Origin: Lentisphaeria bacterium | Lineage (GTDB): Bacteria; Verrucomicrobiota; Lentisphaeria; Victivallales; Victivallaceae | Reading direction: 5' to 3' | Assembly: GCA_018265615.1 (NCBI GenBank) | Contig: JABLYX010000082.1 | Coordinates: 1 to 18,367 of the forward strand | DNA length: 18,367 nt | Part shown: positions 1 through 8,047 of the stretch, piece after piece | How the letters are laid out: each line of letters starts with the position of its first letter | Position numbering within the stretch: the first letter of the stretch is position 1 | Made by a program: the position numbers and the translations under genes | Notes under the pieces: generated by a model | What the model saw: only the letters and a program-made list of their open reading frames with translations | Told to the model about the DNA's origin: nothing | The model's database searches: none

Positions 1-1268
1 CACACACCGGTTGCAAGGGTGATCCGAAGCGGGCGGGCGGCGGTAAATCCTCCCATCGGACTGCCCTGGGCTGTCACCATGATATAAAAAGAAGAGGAGT
101 CTTTGCGGGTGAAAACGCCATAATCGCCATCGATCATGCGGAACCCGTTGTCCGCCGCCGTCAGCAGTTCGCCCGTCAGGGTTCCGCCGGAGAGCGGCAG
201 CAGATCCGGCTTGCCGGTGATACCGTCCCACTCTGTCGTCCCCGGATCGCCCTTCGGACCCGCCGGGCCGGTCTCTCCCTGCGGGCCCTGCGGGCCGGTT
301 TCGCCCTTTTCCCCGCTATCTCCTTTCGGCCCCTGTGCTCCGGTTTCGCCCTGTGGCCCCTGCGGCCCGGCTTTAAGCAGGATTCCAGCTCCCCACTCTC
401 CGCCGGGGCGGCGGATGCGTATGTATTTATCGTCGGCAGACTGCCCGTCGTGCCATGCGGCATTGTCCGTGCTATACTGGTATTCGTCCGGCAGAAGCCA
501 ATCTTCGCGCCGGATATAGCGGCTGTCAGCCTCGGCCCATGCGTTCGACCGGATGTACTCCGCCGCCGGGGACATCGCAATCGCGCCGGTACAGTCGAAC
601 TCAAACCGGGCACGGAATACGCTGCGTCCGTCAACGTAGACGTTGAGCTCGATTTTCGTGCCGGAAATCGACTCTTTCCCTTCGATCATCGACTCATAGA
701 CCGGGTTCGCCGCATCGAGCAGCCCGGAGAAAAGCCCCGTGTCACGTCCGCTTGAGTCGTTCCGGGCCGAAACGATGATCGGACGCTCGATATTGCGCAC
801 GGTCGCCCCCGCATCGAAGCTGCCGGAGGGCTTAAAAGGCGCCGGTTTGAAATCCGCGTCGGCCAGTGTCAGCGTCCATACATTCTGCTCTTTGACGGCT
901 TCACAGTAGTTGACGATGTCCCCCTTGCCGAGGACGACCGTCCCGAGCGGGCGCATCTCGACCGTGCTTTGCGCCTGCAGCGTTTCGACCGGGCTCCCGG
1001 CAATCACGGCGGAAACGAGCGTCACGGGGTCGTACCAGTTGAAGTTGTTGTCCACGACGGCTTCGCCCGCCGCGAGCGTGTCGGCAAAGCGCGTGTCGGG
1101 ATTCGTCACTTCGCCGCCGTTAAACTGCGGCGGACCGTCGCAGAGCTGAAAGGTCAGCCGCACAAGCTCCCCGGCGGAAATCGCCGGAGTGTACGCCCCG
1201 AGCGATCCCTCGCGGTTGTAGAATTCCAGTGTGCTCGTGTCGATGAACAGTTCAATCAATCGCTCCAT
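1..1268 (-). CDS. Tail fibre protein with collagen-like repeat (partial, 3' end outside window)
   Basis: This frame stays open from the ATG at 1268 to the left edge, giving at least 422 residues without a stop. A strong ribosome site (AAGGAGG) lies just upstream, and the start overlaps the end of the propeller gene by 17 bases. Residues 1 to about 295 look like a beta-rich tail attachment region. Residues 301 to 343 are an uninterrupted run of fourteen Gly-X-Y triplets (GPQ, GET, GPK, GDP and similar), which is a collagen-like trimeric stalk. It is followed by LPLSGGTLTGELLT, the motif that opens many side-tail-fibre shaft repeats. In phages such proteins are homotrimeric receptor-binding fibres at the tail tip. 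The position at the end of the tail operon fits. The receptor-binding tip and any chaperone domain lie outside the window. Confidence 0.85.
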   Translation of the reverse strand, partial: MERLIELFIDTSTLEFYNREGSLGAYTPAISAGELVRLTFQLCDGPPQFNGGEVTNPDTRFADTLAAGEAVVDNNFNWYDPVTLVSAVIAGSPVETLQAQSTVEMRPLGTVVLGKGDIVNYCEAVKEQNVWTLTLADADFKPAPFKPSGSFDAGATVRNIERPIIVSARNDSSGRDTGLFSGLLDAANPVYESMIEGKESISGTKIELNVYVDGRSVFRARFEFDCTGAIAMSPAAEYIRSNAWAEADSRYIRREDWLLPDEYQYSTDNAAWHDGQSADDKYIRIRRPGGEWGAGILLKAGPQGPQGETGAQGPKGDSGEKGETGPQGPQGETGPAGPKGDPGTTEWDGITGKPDLLPLSGGTLTGELLTAADNGFRMIDGDYGVFTRKDSSSFYIMVTAQGSPMGGFTAARPLRITLATGV

Positions 1269-2289
1269 TTTCCTCCTTGTAAAATTTGCATTTGTCCGGC
1301 CTGCACGCCTTGGCATACGACACGTGGCCGTCGATCTTGCGGCAGATGATCCGGTTTCCCCGGCACGGCAGATTCGGGAATGCCTTTTCGCCGGTATCCT
1401 CCGCGTATCGACAGGACGTCCCCGGCGACGCCGGAACCGCCGACATGAGGCGCGCGGCCGCCGGCGCGGAAGGCGCAGGCCGCGGCCACTCCGGGATATC
1501 GTATTGATAGACGGTGTTATCCGTATGGCCGCCGATGATGTACATCCGCCTGCCGGACGGGTCGATATACAGGCTGTGACCATCAACCAGGAGCCGGATC
1601 GAACTGGAGTTGTATGCCGCCGTCGAAATATCCCACGCGACCGCGAGCGCGTACTGGTCGATGCGCTGCCCCCCGGACTTCCTGAGATAGAGCTTTGTCC
1701 CGTCCGGCGAAAAATAGACCCCGGCCGGATCGCCTGCCGCAAGCTCTGCCGTCTGCGTCATGGCGGAGATATCCCATGCGGTCGCAAGCGTGTACTGGAT
1801 GATGCGGCCAATATCGTCGTTGATGACGTACAGCCGGGTTCCGTCCGGCGAAAAGCACAGGCAGCCGGGAATATAGCTCAGGGAGACCAATCTGTTCCCG
1901 GCCGGATTGTCGATATCCCACGCAGCCGGGAGCGTGTACCAGTAGAGACGCCTGTAATATCCGTCCGTCAGGTACAATTGCGTGCCGTCCGGCGAGATAT
2001 ACAGCCCGGCCGGATTATTCGCGCCGAAGGCTTGACTCCATTTGACGGATTCCGCCGTCGAAATGTCCCACGCGGATGCCAGCGCATATTGCCTGATTGC
2101 GGCCCGCCAGCTTGAGGCGTAAAGTTTTGTTCCGTCCGCCGAGAGAAAAATCACGTAGTCATAAGACGCGAACGGAACAACCTGGAACGATTTTCCGGAG
2201 TAGACGCCCCAGCCGCACGGACACAGCTCGCAGCGCACGGCCCGGCCGTTTATCCGCATGGCGCGGCCCCCGTTGCGGTACAGCCTCAT
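1252..2289 (-). CDS. Beta-propeller tail protein with cysteine-rich ends
   Basis: The likely start is the ATG at 2289, which shares one base with the stop of the preceding gene (TGATG) and gives 345 residues; a longer form would begin at 2304. Residues about 42 to 268 hold five repeats of roughly 45 residues. Each carries an S-x-DGTKLY-like strand (near residues 50, 99, 147, 194 and 244), and four end in Y-x-L-x-x-AWDI; the fifth ends in a degenerate YDIPEW. This is a WD40/YVTN-like propeller repeat known from phage and bacterial surface proteins. Cysteines 20, 23 and 25 sit before the propeller and cysteines 293, 309, 316, 329 and 334 after it. The place between tail proteins and fibre suggests a tail-tip or adhesion part. 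The exact role is inferred; no enzyme motif is visible. Confidence 0.8.
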   Translation of the reverse strand: MRLYRNGGRAMRINGRAVRCELCPCGWGVYSGKSFQVVPFASYDYVIFLSADGTKLYASSWRAAIRQYALASAWDISTAESVKWSQAFGANNPAGLYISPDGTQLYLTDGYYRRLYWYTLPAAWDIDNPAGNRLVSLSYIPGCLCFSPDGTRLYVINDDIGRIIQYTLATAWDISAMTQTAELAAGDPAGVYFSPDGTKLYLRKSGGQRIDQYALAVAWDISTAAYNSSSIRLLVDGHSLYIDPSGRRMYIIGGHTDNTVYQYDIPEWPRPAPSAPAAARLMSAVPASPGTSCRYAEDTGEKAFPNLPCRGNRIICRKIDGHVSYAKACRPDKCKFYKEENGAID

Positions 2290-2813
2290 CAGCAATCCCC
2301 CCATATGATGATCTGCGGCTCCCCGTATGACTGGCGGCGGACAATCAGCGAGCCGCGCGCGACTTCGACCGTCGCCAGGAGGACGCGCCCGACATCGGCT
2401 TCCGCCGCGGCGCGCCCGGTCCTCAGCTCAAGCTCCGGCATTTTCGGCGCGGGCGGATTCGCGCCGGAGTCGAGGGTCGATTTGAGGTACAAAAAACGCA
2501 TCCCGTCCCCGGACGGCACATCCATGGTCGCCGCGGTGACGACGAACGGATACCCGTTGACCCATGCGGAGCCGCAGTTTGCGGCGGCGGAATCCGCGCC
2601 GTCAATGACCCTGATTTTCAGCGCCCGCGTCCCGTCCTCCGCGGTTTCGCTCGCATCGACGACCGCGAAATATCCGTCGTACTCGTGATCGGCATCCTCG
2701 AAGCGGTGGCGCGGATCCAGTTTACGGGCGGCGAGCGGAGTGCCGCCTGCCTTCGCGACCGTACGCGCCAAGGCAACGCGGTCGTTTTCGCTCAATACAT
2801 AGCCTGTCACCAT
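2289..2813 (-). CDS. Tail-region protein of unknown function (174 aa)
   Basis: The ATG at 2813 is chosen because it overlaps the stop of the upstream tail gene by 7 bases (CTATGGTGA) and follows an AGAGG ribosome site; a start at 2870 would intrude deep into the upstream gene. The product starts MVTGYVLSENDRVALARTV, followed by alternating short beta strands and a Gly/Ala-rich middle. No family is recognised. It lies in a run of translationally coupled genes between the tape measure and the fibre, so a structural or adaptor role at the tail tip is likely. No signal peptide or membrane segment is visible. Confidence 0.7.
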   Translation of the reverse strand: MVTGYVLSENDRVALARTVAKAGGTPLAARKLDPRHRFEDADHEYDGYFAVVDASETAEDGTRALKIRVIDGADSAAANCGSAWVNGYPFVVTAATMDVPSGDGMRFLYLKSTLDSGANPPAPKMPELELRTGRAAAEADVGRVLLATVEVARGSLIVRRQSYGEPQIIIWGDC

Positions 2814-3727
2814 AGCCCGTTCCTCTTCGGTTTTATGCCGCGGATTCCCGGAATCTGCAGCGCGCTCCATGATTTTGCCGTGAGATACTGATAATTGCCG
2901 TACATTGGCTCTGCGTCCTTCCCGAGCAGTTTGCCGTATGCATCCAGCAGCACGGGGGTCGTAATCGCTTTGCTGCCGCCTTCAGGGGCAAGCACGTACT
3001 TCCCCTTCGGGGTGATGTATACAGGCTTCGGGTCTCCTCCCGCGCTTTCCCGCGCCTTCCACCCGAGAAAAAGCGGCCGGAAGTTATGCCCGTACGACTT
3101 GTAGATGATCTGCGCCGTGATGGAAACATAGCTGCGTTTGCCGTCGTTCGTCGGGTTCGGCGTGAGCTCCGAGAGCAGCAGCGTTCCGGCCGGATAGCCG
3201 CGCCGGTCAATCGTGACCGGGTTGCCGTTCAGCGTCCCCTTGAATTCATCGACGTCGCGGTCATCGAAACGGCGCGCATTCCAGGTGATTTCAATCGTCG
3301 TGAAATAGCGCGGAACCTGCGGCGGATTGTCGTACGGGTCGCCGGCCGGATTCAGGATCGCCTTCTGCCTGCCGTCCGCATACCAGTACTTTTCCTCGAC
3401 GACCATCTCCGCGCCGGGGACATAGCGGATGGATGGGGCCTCGTTCCACGGATTCGACACGCCGCCGGAAACGTCCTCGCCGTAGGTGTTGGAGTACTGG
3501 ACGGTACACTGCCAGGTGTACGCGTCGACCGGTTTCCAGTCGAGAGCAACAGCCCGCAGCCAATCCGCGATCGGGCAGACGCTGCCGTAAGCCGGAGCGC
3601 CGTCCAGCGCCTGTACGCTTTTAACGGTCTGCGGTTCGTCACAGATCACGTTCCACGTGACCGACAATGTGTTCGACTGCCGTTCCACCCGGAACGAATC
3701 AGGAATCAATGGATGGATTCTCGTCAT
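2807..3727 (-). CDS. Tail-region protein of unknown function (306 aa)
   Basis: The start codon overlaps the tape measure stop in an ATGA, with a GGGGG ribosome site upstream. The protein is rich in Trp, Tyr and Pro, looks beta-dominated, and has no membrane segment, coiled coil or recognised catalytic motif. In siphophages the genes just after the tape measure usually encode the distal tail protein and the baseplate hub. The position suggests such a job, but I do not recognise either family in the sequence, so this is inference from gene order only. Confidence 0.75.
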   Translation of the reverse strand: MTRIHPLIPDSFRVERQSNTLSVTWNVICDEPQTVKSVQALDGAPAYGSVCPIADWLRAVALDWKPVDAYTWQCTVQYSNTYGEDVSGGVSNPWNEAPSIRYVPGAEMVVEEKYWYADGRQKAILNPAGDPYDNPPQVPRYFTTIEITWNARRFDDRDVDEFKGTLNGNPVTIDRRGYPAGTLLLSELTPNPTNDGKRSYVSITAQIIYKSYGHNFRPLFLGWKARESAGGDPKPVYITPKGKYVLAPEGGSKAITTPVLLDAYGKLLGKDAEPMYGNYQYLTAKSWSALQIPGIRGIKPKRNGLW

Positions 3728-5313
3728 GATACCCCCTCAACATTCGCCAATCCGAGCGTCAGACCATTTGCTCCGAGCTTGCCGATTGCGGCCGTCTGCT
3801 GCCGCGACTCCGCAAGTTGATCTTTCTGCAATTTCAGCAGCTGGTTTTCAAAATCCTTTCCGGTGTTATACCGGGCCTGATAGGCTTCGAGACTGCCGCG
3901 CGCCGCCGTAGTCACCATTTTCATGACGTTGACGGAGACGGCAGGAGGCACGGAAGCATTTGCGCCCTTTCCGGGAGGCTCCGGTTTGGGGTTCAATTTC
4001 CCTTCCAGCCATGCTTTCAGATTTTCTTGTGCAGCTCCACGCTCGCGTTCAATCCGTTTCCACTCGTCATCAATGCCGCCGAAACGGTTGAGCAGTTTCT
4101 CAATGTCGATGTCTTCCAATTTCGGCAAAGAGGCGATTCCGCCGGCTTTCATTGCGTTCCGGATCGTTTGCGCCAACTGATCCTTCCCCGCGGAATAGAC
4201 CTCACTCATGACCTTTTGGGCAAGCGGCAAATAATTGCCGGAAGCCGCCGCATGCACAATATCCGGCCACAGTTTGGCAAGCGTAGTCGGGATTTTCAAC
4301 AAAGCGGATATCGTGTCCGTCACAAATGATTTCGTGATGTCTTGCATGTTCACGAACAGCTTGGCAATGGAATCGAACACCCATAAGCCGACTGTTTTCA
4401 TATTGGTAAATACGACCTTCAGCAAATCCCCGATGCCCTGCACCACCAGCGACACCGTCGCCCACAGCATCTTGACCCCTGCTGAAATTTCGATCCAGAC
4501 AGAGCGGATCGCAAAAACGATTTCAGGCCCCTTTTTCTTCAACACGGCAGCCCACTCGCTGAAAATATTAGTCATTCCTCCCGCTGAATCCTTCACGGAA
4601 AATAAATCGACGATGACGCGCCCGATTTCTTCTTTCAGGTCGCCCCACGCGTTTTTCATCTGCGCAATCCGGCCGCCAGTCGTATCGGCGGCGGCAGCGG
4701 CGGCCCCGCCGTAGCGCTTTTCCAGTTCGGCAAGGATGATGAGCTGCGCCTGCCGGGTTCTGCCCGCCGCAACCAGGGCCTTGATCTGCTCCTGCTGGCG
4801 AACAGAAAATTTCACGCCGATCTCAGCCAGCCCGGTCAGGGCGGAAAGCGGCTCCTGCAGCGACCTCCCGAGTTTCTTGATATTCTCCGGCACGCCGTTA
4901 CCGATGACCTCCGACATGTCGAGCGCAAGCGCCGTCGCACGCTTGAACTCATTGCCGGTAACTCCGGTAAAGGCCAGTAACAAAGACTGATGCTTTAAAA
5001 TCTCCTCGTCTCCGGTAGTGGTCATTCCCTGAAGCTCAGAGGCATAGTCTTTCAACTGCTTTGCACTGAGCCCCGCGGCGTGGCCGGTTGCCGTAAGGAC
5101 ACGTTCCAGCTTCTTCTCATTCTGCTCCTGAACCCCGTAGAGATTCACAGATCCCATCGCAAAATTCTTAAGAGAGTTGACGCCCAAAGCAGCCAGCGTA
5201 AAACCGGCGAACCGCTTGACCATGCTTGTGGCCTGTGCAAGCCCGCGTTCAAGCCCTTTGCTGTCAGCAGTCAGATATACCGCTAACGTACCGAGCTTTC
5301 CTGCCATGGTCAT
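3724..5313 (-). CDS. Tail tape measure protein
   Basis: This 529-residue protein follows the tail chaperone pair directly (ATGA overlap at 5310 to 5313, AAGGAG ribosome site). It begins with the typical tape measure opening, a short beta segment (LGTLAVYLTADSKGLERGL) and then long amphipathic helices, and has a hydrophobic helical stretch near residues 270 to 320. The C-terminal third is helical and polar with a Pro-rich linker (PKPEPPGK). Tape measure proteins fill the tail tube and set its length. At the usual spacing of about 0.15 nm per residue this would give a tail of roughly 80 nm, an estimate rather than a measurement. No lytic transglycosylase or peptidase domain is evident. Confidence 0.9.
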   Translation of the reverse strand: MTMAGKLGTLAVYLTADSKGLERGLAQATSMVKRFAGFTLAALGVNSLKNFAMGSVNLYGVQEQNEKKLERVLTATGHAAGLSAKQLKDYASELQGMTTTGDEEILKHQSLLLAFTGVTGNEFKRATALALDMSEVIGNGVPENIKKLGRSLQEPLSALTGLAEIGVKFSVRQQEQIKALVAAGRTRQAQLIILAELEKRYGGAAAAAADTTGGRIAQMKNAWGDLKEEIGRVIVDLFSVKDSAGGMTNIFSEWAAVLKKKGPEIVFAIRSVWIEISAGVKMLWATVSLVVQGIGDLLKVVFTNMKTVGLWVFDSIAKLFVNMQDITKSFVTDTISALLKIPTTLAKLWPDIVHAAASGNYLPLAQKVMSEVYSAGKDQLAQTIRNAMKAGGIASLPKLEDIDIEKLLNRFGGIDDEWKRIERERGAAQENLKAWLEGKLNPKPEPPGKGANASVPPAVSVNVMKMVTTAARGSLEAYQARYNTGKDFENQLLKLQKDQLAESRQQTAAIGKLGANGLTLGLANVEGVS

Positions 5314-5956
5314 TTTCTCCTTTTATCTATAATCTCTGCCCCCACGCCGTTCGCATAGGCGATGGCAAGCTCTTCCATGCCGATTTTAAATGTTTTTTCC
5401 ACTGTCGCATCCCAGTCAATCAGAAGATCGAGCACATCGACTTCTCCCCCGAACAGACCAAGTATAACGGCGGTCAGCTGCGCAAGATAGTATTCGACTT
5501 TTTCGACATTTTTCTGCTTTTCGGCAAGATAGGCCTGCCATCCCGCAATTTCCGGGTAGCTCAGGCGCTCCCGGATCACATCGATGCGCAGTTCCCCGCT
5601 GATCTCCGCCATCTGATAGAGTGCCAGTTCTTCATCCGTCAGATTTTTTTTTCAAGGCTGCCTGAATTTACGGCGGCAAAAAAACGGATCAGGTCAGTCA
5701 CCGTCGCCATTGAAAATCCGAGGATGTCGTCCGCCGAAAACAGCTTTTCACCATTTTCCGGATCGAAGAACTGATCGGCCAGAAACGCCGCATTTTCCTC
5801 GTCCGACGCTTTCGAAAAGCGCTCCGTAAAACACCGGTAATCGGCGGCGGAATAAACCGCGACTTCAACCGGAATTGCCTCTCCGCCCATGGAGAACTCG
5901 GCGGTCCGGCGGCGGCGCGCATCCGCCCGTACGATACGCTCCCTGATTCCCATCAT
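5310..5956 (-). CDS. Tail assembly chaperone G-T fusion made by -1 frameshift
   Basis: The 105-residue G frame (5639 to 5956) ends just after a run of nine As at 5644 to 5652. If the ribosome slips back one base on this run, translation continues as N-L-T-D-E-E-L-A-L-Y-Q straight into the downstream frame (MAEISGELR onward, to 5310), giving a fused protein of 215 residues. The downstream frame has no stop between the slip site and its own end. A gene pair of this size with a slippery site, just before the tape measure, is the conserved tail chaperone arrangement known as G and G-T in lambda. The T part is helical and polar. Frameshifting itself is inferred from the sequence. Confidence 0.82.
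5639..5956 (-). CDS. Tail assembly chaperone G (unshifted product)
   Basis: The unshifted product is 105 residues, starting at ATG 5956 (overlapping the tail tube stop) or the adjacent ATG at 5953. It contains helical segments such as DYRCFTERFSKASDEENAAF and ends LEKKI after the A9 run. In tailed phages this protein binds the tape measure during tail assembly and is absent from the finished particle. The same 5' region is shared with the G-T fusion. Confidence 0.8.
   Translation of the reverse strand: MMGIRERIVRADARRRRTAEFSMGGEAIPVEVAVYSAADYRCFTERFSKASDEENAAFLADQFFDPENGEKLFSADDILGFSMATVTDLIRFFAAVNSGSLEKKI
5644..5652 (-). other. Candidate -1 ribosomal frameshift site (A9)
   Basis: On the minus strand the sequence reads CTT GAA AAA AAA ATC TGA in the zero frame; slipping back by one gives GAA AAA AAA AAT CTG ACG. 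Nine consecutive As allow full re-pairing of both tRNAs. The zero-frame stop follows two codons later. The site sits exactly where the two chaperone frames must join. Confidence 0.78.
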
Positions 5957-6366
5957 TCACCCCCGAGCGTCAGAACCGGCTTCGTGACTTCACCGGCTTC
6001 ATTCAGGTTCGTCACCTGAAACGTCAGGTCTGCCGTCACGCCGGTATTGTTTTCGAAGCTTGCGTCTCCAATGCTTTTCAGGTCCATCCAGATCACGAGG
6101 GAGCCGGTTCCAGGGAACTCAATAGTCCACTTCGCGTTCCCCTCCGTAGCCTCCGCCTGATTGGAAAATTTGACCGTCATCGTCGGATCGTTGTACTTTT
6201 TCAGCGTTCCGAGTACTGCGGTCATGACTTCCACATTGCCGAGCTCCGTGTCGTCGATTTCTGTTTTCGACCAACCCGGAACCGTCAGTTTTGTGATGCC
6301 GCCGACCTCGGTGCCGCCCTTCTTCAGCTTTGCACCGTTCCCGTCAAAGATTTTTTTCCTTGCCAT
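5953..6366 (-). CDS. Major tail tube protein
   Basis: The 137-residue product starts MARKKIFDGNGAKLKKGG after an AAGGAG ribosome site. It has the composition of siphophage tail tube subunits: a beta-rich body, a segment reading LTVPGWSKTEIDDTELG, and a TMTVKFSNQ-like strand. Its place between the DUF3168-like tail terminator and the frameshifted chaperones is the standard position of the tube gene. The family assignment is by pattern and context. The protein is expected to polymerise as hexameric rings around the tape measure. Confidence 0.82.
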   Translation of the reverse strand: MARKKIFDGNGAKLKKGGTEVGGITKLTVPGWSKTEIDDTELGNVEVMTAVLGTLKKYNDPTMTVKFSNQAEATEGNAKWTIEFPGTGSLVIWMDLKSIGDASFENNTGVTADLTFQVTNLNEAGEVTKPVLTLGGE

Positions 6367-6369
6367 AGT

Positions 6370-6753
6370 CTACTCCTTGATTGCCCTGATTCTAAATTCC
6401 AGCGTACAGCGGGAGACCGAACGTTCCGATCCCTGCATCTCAAGCTCCGTATTATCCCATACCGATTCCATACGGCAGTATCCGACCTGCCATTCCCCAA
6501 GTTCAAACAGCTCTCCCGGGCGATTCAGCAGCGCAAACGCCGCTTCCTTTTTTTCATCGGCATCAGCCGCACGACGCGAGTAGATGTCGAGCTGCCATAC
6601 AAAATCCGTTTCGGCGGTTGCGGTCAATTCGTCCTGTACGGGGACTTCCGAAACGGAGGACAGCACGCAAAACGGATATTTCGCATTCTCCGGCGCAAGC
6701 CGCCAGTAAACCGCCCCGAGCGGGACGAGCATCGCCAACAGTTCTTTTCTCAT
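6370..6753 (-). CDS. Tail terminator/completion protein (DUF3168-like)
   Basis: This 127-residue protein is coupled to the upstream gp10-like gene by an ATGA overlap. It has the pattern of the DUF3168 family: an N-terminal helix ending in a conserved YPFCVLSSVSE-like strand, a central WQLDIYSR motif, and a C-terminal strand (RCTLEFRIRA). Members of this family cap or complete the tail tube and join it to the head. The gene order, head-tail joining then gp10-like then this then tube, agrees. Confidence is moderate because the call rests on motif pattern and order. Confidence 0.75.
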   Translation of the reverse strand: MRKELLAMLVPLGAVYWRLAPENAKYPFCVLSSVSEVPVQDELTATAETDFVWQLDIYSRRAADADEKKEAAFALLNRPGELFELGEWQVGYCRMESVWDNTELEMQGSERSVSRCTLEFRIRAIKE

Positions 6754-7184
6754 CCCGCTGTCGTCCTGCCTTTCTCCGCCAGTTGATTGAATTTCCGCAC
6801 GGCCTCCTTTTCCACCGCGGCGAACGCCTCCTGCTTCGACTCCTCCAATGCAGGGCGCAGGAACGGATGCGCTTCGGCCTCCTGCGTGCCGAATTCGACC
6901 AGATGCGCATATTTAGACGGCCGAACCCTCTTGCCTTTATACTCTCCGATTACCTTCGGGTTGACGGAAACGCGCCCGTTTCCGCTTCTGGTCGCCCCCG
7001 CCCGGATCGCTTTCGCGAGCAATCCGCTGCGCTTCTTCACCTTCTTCCGGGCATTCTTCGCGACAACCGCCGCGCCCTTGCGCATTGCGGACTTGACTAC
7101 TGTATTCCGGACGTTTTTCCGGATCAGGTTCAGATTCGCAATCAGCTCTTTGTCGCCGACGATTTTCCCGAAAGCATCCGCCAT
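6750..7184 (-). CDS. HK97 gp10-like head-tail protein
   Basis: The ATG at 7184 shares one base with the upstream stop (TAATG) and follows a GGAGGTGAAG ribosome site. The 144-residue product is basic and helical at its N terminus (NTVVKSAMRKGAAVVAKNAR). It then has the family motif YAHLVEFGT and HPFLRPALE near residues 93 to 114, which is the hallmark of the HK97 gp10 family. These proteins act at the head-tail junction during tail assembly. The long Lys/Arg-rich helix is normal for the family. Confidence 0.88.
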   Translation of the reverse strand: MADAFGKIVGDKELIANLNLIRKNVRNTVVKSAMRKGAAVVAKNARKKVKKRSGLLAKAIRAGATRSGNGRVSVNPKVIGEYKGKRVRPSKYAHLVEFGTQEAEAHPFLRPALEESKQEAFAAVEKEAVRKFNQLAEKGRTTAG

Positions 7185-7516
7185 TACTTCACCTCCACGA
7201 GTTCGTTGACTTTCAGCGTCATGTCGCGGCGGAAGGTCGCGTCCTGCTTGATCTCGATGATCTCAAACGTCCGGTTTTCCGCCGGCCAGACGATCCGCAT
7301 GTCCGGCTGAATCCCGGAGCGGTAACGCACCACGACCGAATGCGTGATCTCGGATTGCAGCTTCGCGAACTTCTCCTGCTCCGACGCCGCAACCGGCAGG
7401 ATCGCCGCCCGCGCCTTCACGTAAAGGATCCACTCCGCGACGGATTCACCGTCCGCGTTCACCGTCCGCTCCGGCCGCCGGATCTCCACTTCATGCCGCA
7501 GTCTGCCCGCTCTCAT
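7184..7516 (-). CDS. Phage head-tail joining protein
   Basis: This 110-residue protein starts MRAGRLRHEVEIRRPE, the typical opening of the phage head-tail joining (SPP1 gp16-like) family, followed by WILYVKARAAILP. It ends with the RTFEIIEIKQDATFRRDMTL pattern usual for these beta-barrel stoppers. A GAGGTG ribosome site lies just upstream, and only two bases separate it from the connector gene. It forms part of the ring that closes the filled head and docks the tail. Confidence 0.88.
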   Translation of the reverse strand: MRAGRLRHEVEIRRPERTVNADGESVAEWILYVKARAAILPVAASEQEKFAKLQSEITHSVVVRYRSGIQPDMRIVWPAENRTFEIIEIKQDATFRRDMTLKVNELVEVK

Positions 7517-7518
7517 GA

Positions 7519-8046
7519 CTACACCTCGTAGACCGTATAGAGATCACAGACCATACGAAACGTGCGATTCTCGGTCAGCGCCGTTTCGGACTGGCTCTCG
7601 CGGTGTTCATACAGGTCCGCGGCGAGCTCCAGAACGAGCATCTTCAGCTCCGGCGGCAGTTTCTCCGGCATGTAACCGCATTCCGCCGCAATCACAAGTT
7701 CGCCCGACACAGCCGCCGGCAGCGTCAGGCGCGGGCGGATTCCGAAAGCGCAAAGCTGCGCCCCGGATACCGTCGCACCATCCGCCGTGACGGAGGAAAC
7801 CGAATTCACCGGACAGGCGTGCAGATCCACCGCGGTTCCACTGCCCCGGTAGGCCAGCCGGATCGGACGCGGCGACAGCAGCCGCTGCGTCCGCGCCTCG
7901 ACCGCCCCCTGTGCGAAACGGATCAGGCCGAGCAGCAGCACGTCCGACTCCTCTCCGTCACAGAGCGACAGCTGGCTCCGGAGTTCTTCGGCCGACACGG
8001 CCGCATCCGCCGGAACTGCACTATCCTGCCCGATGAATTCAAACAT
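7519..8046 (-). CDS. Head-tail connector / adaptor protein (HK97 gp6-like)
   Basis: The start is placed at the ATG at 8046 (MFEFIGQD), one base after the capsid stop and preceded by GGGGG; an in-frame start at 8061 would overlap the capsid gene. The 175-residue product contains the connector pattern of an early helical segment (EESDVLLLGLIRFAQGAVE), a beta-rich middle, and a C-terminal helix (PPELKMLVLELAADLYEHRE) typical of gp6-like adaptors. Such proteins assemble as a ring on the portal. The slot right after the capsid gene agrees. Confidence 0.84.
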   Translation of the reverse strand: MFEFIGQDSAVPADAAVSAEELRSQLSLCDGEESDVLLLGLIRFAQGAVEARTQRLLSPRPIRLAYRGSGTAVDLHACPVNSVSSVTADGATVSGAQLCAFGIRPRLTLPAAVSGELVIAAECGYMPEKLPPELKMLVLELAADLYEHRESQSETALTENRTFRMVCDLYTVYEV

Positions 8047-8047
8047 G

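Noticed and set aside
1231..2115. Long plus-strand open frame opposite the propeller gene
   Set aside because: An Arg/Pro-rich shadow of the minus-strand repeats in GC-rich DNA; no ribosome site or family pattern.
3086..3820. Plus-strand open frame opposite the 306-residue tail gene
   Set aside because: Val/Arg-rich shadow frame without supporting signals.
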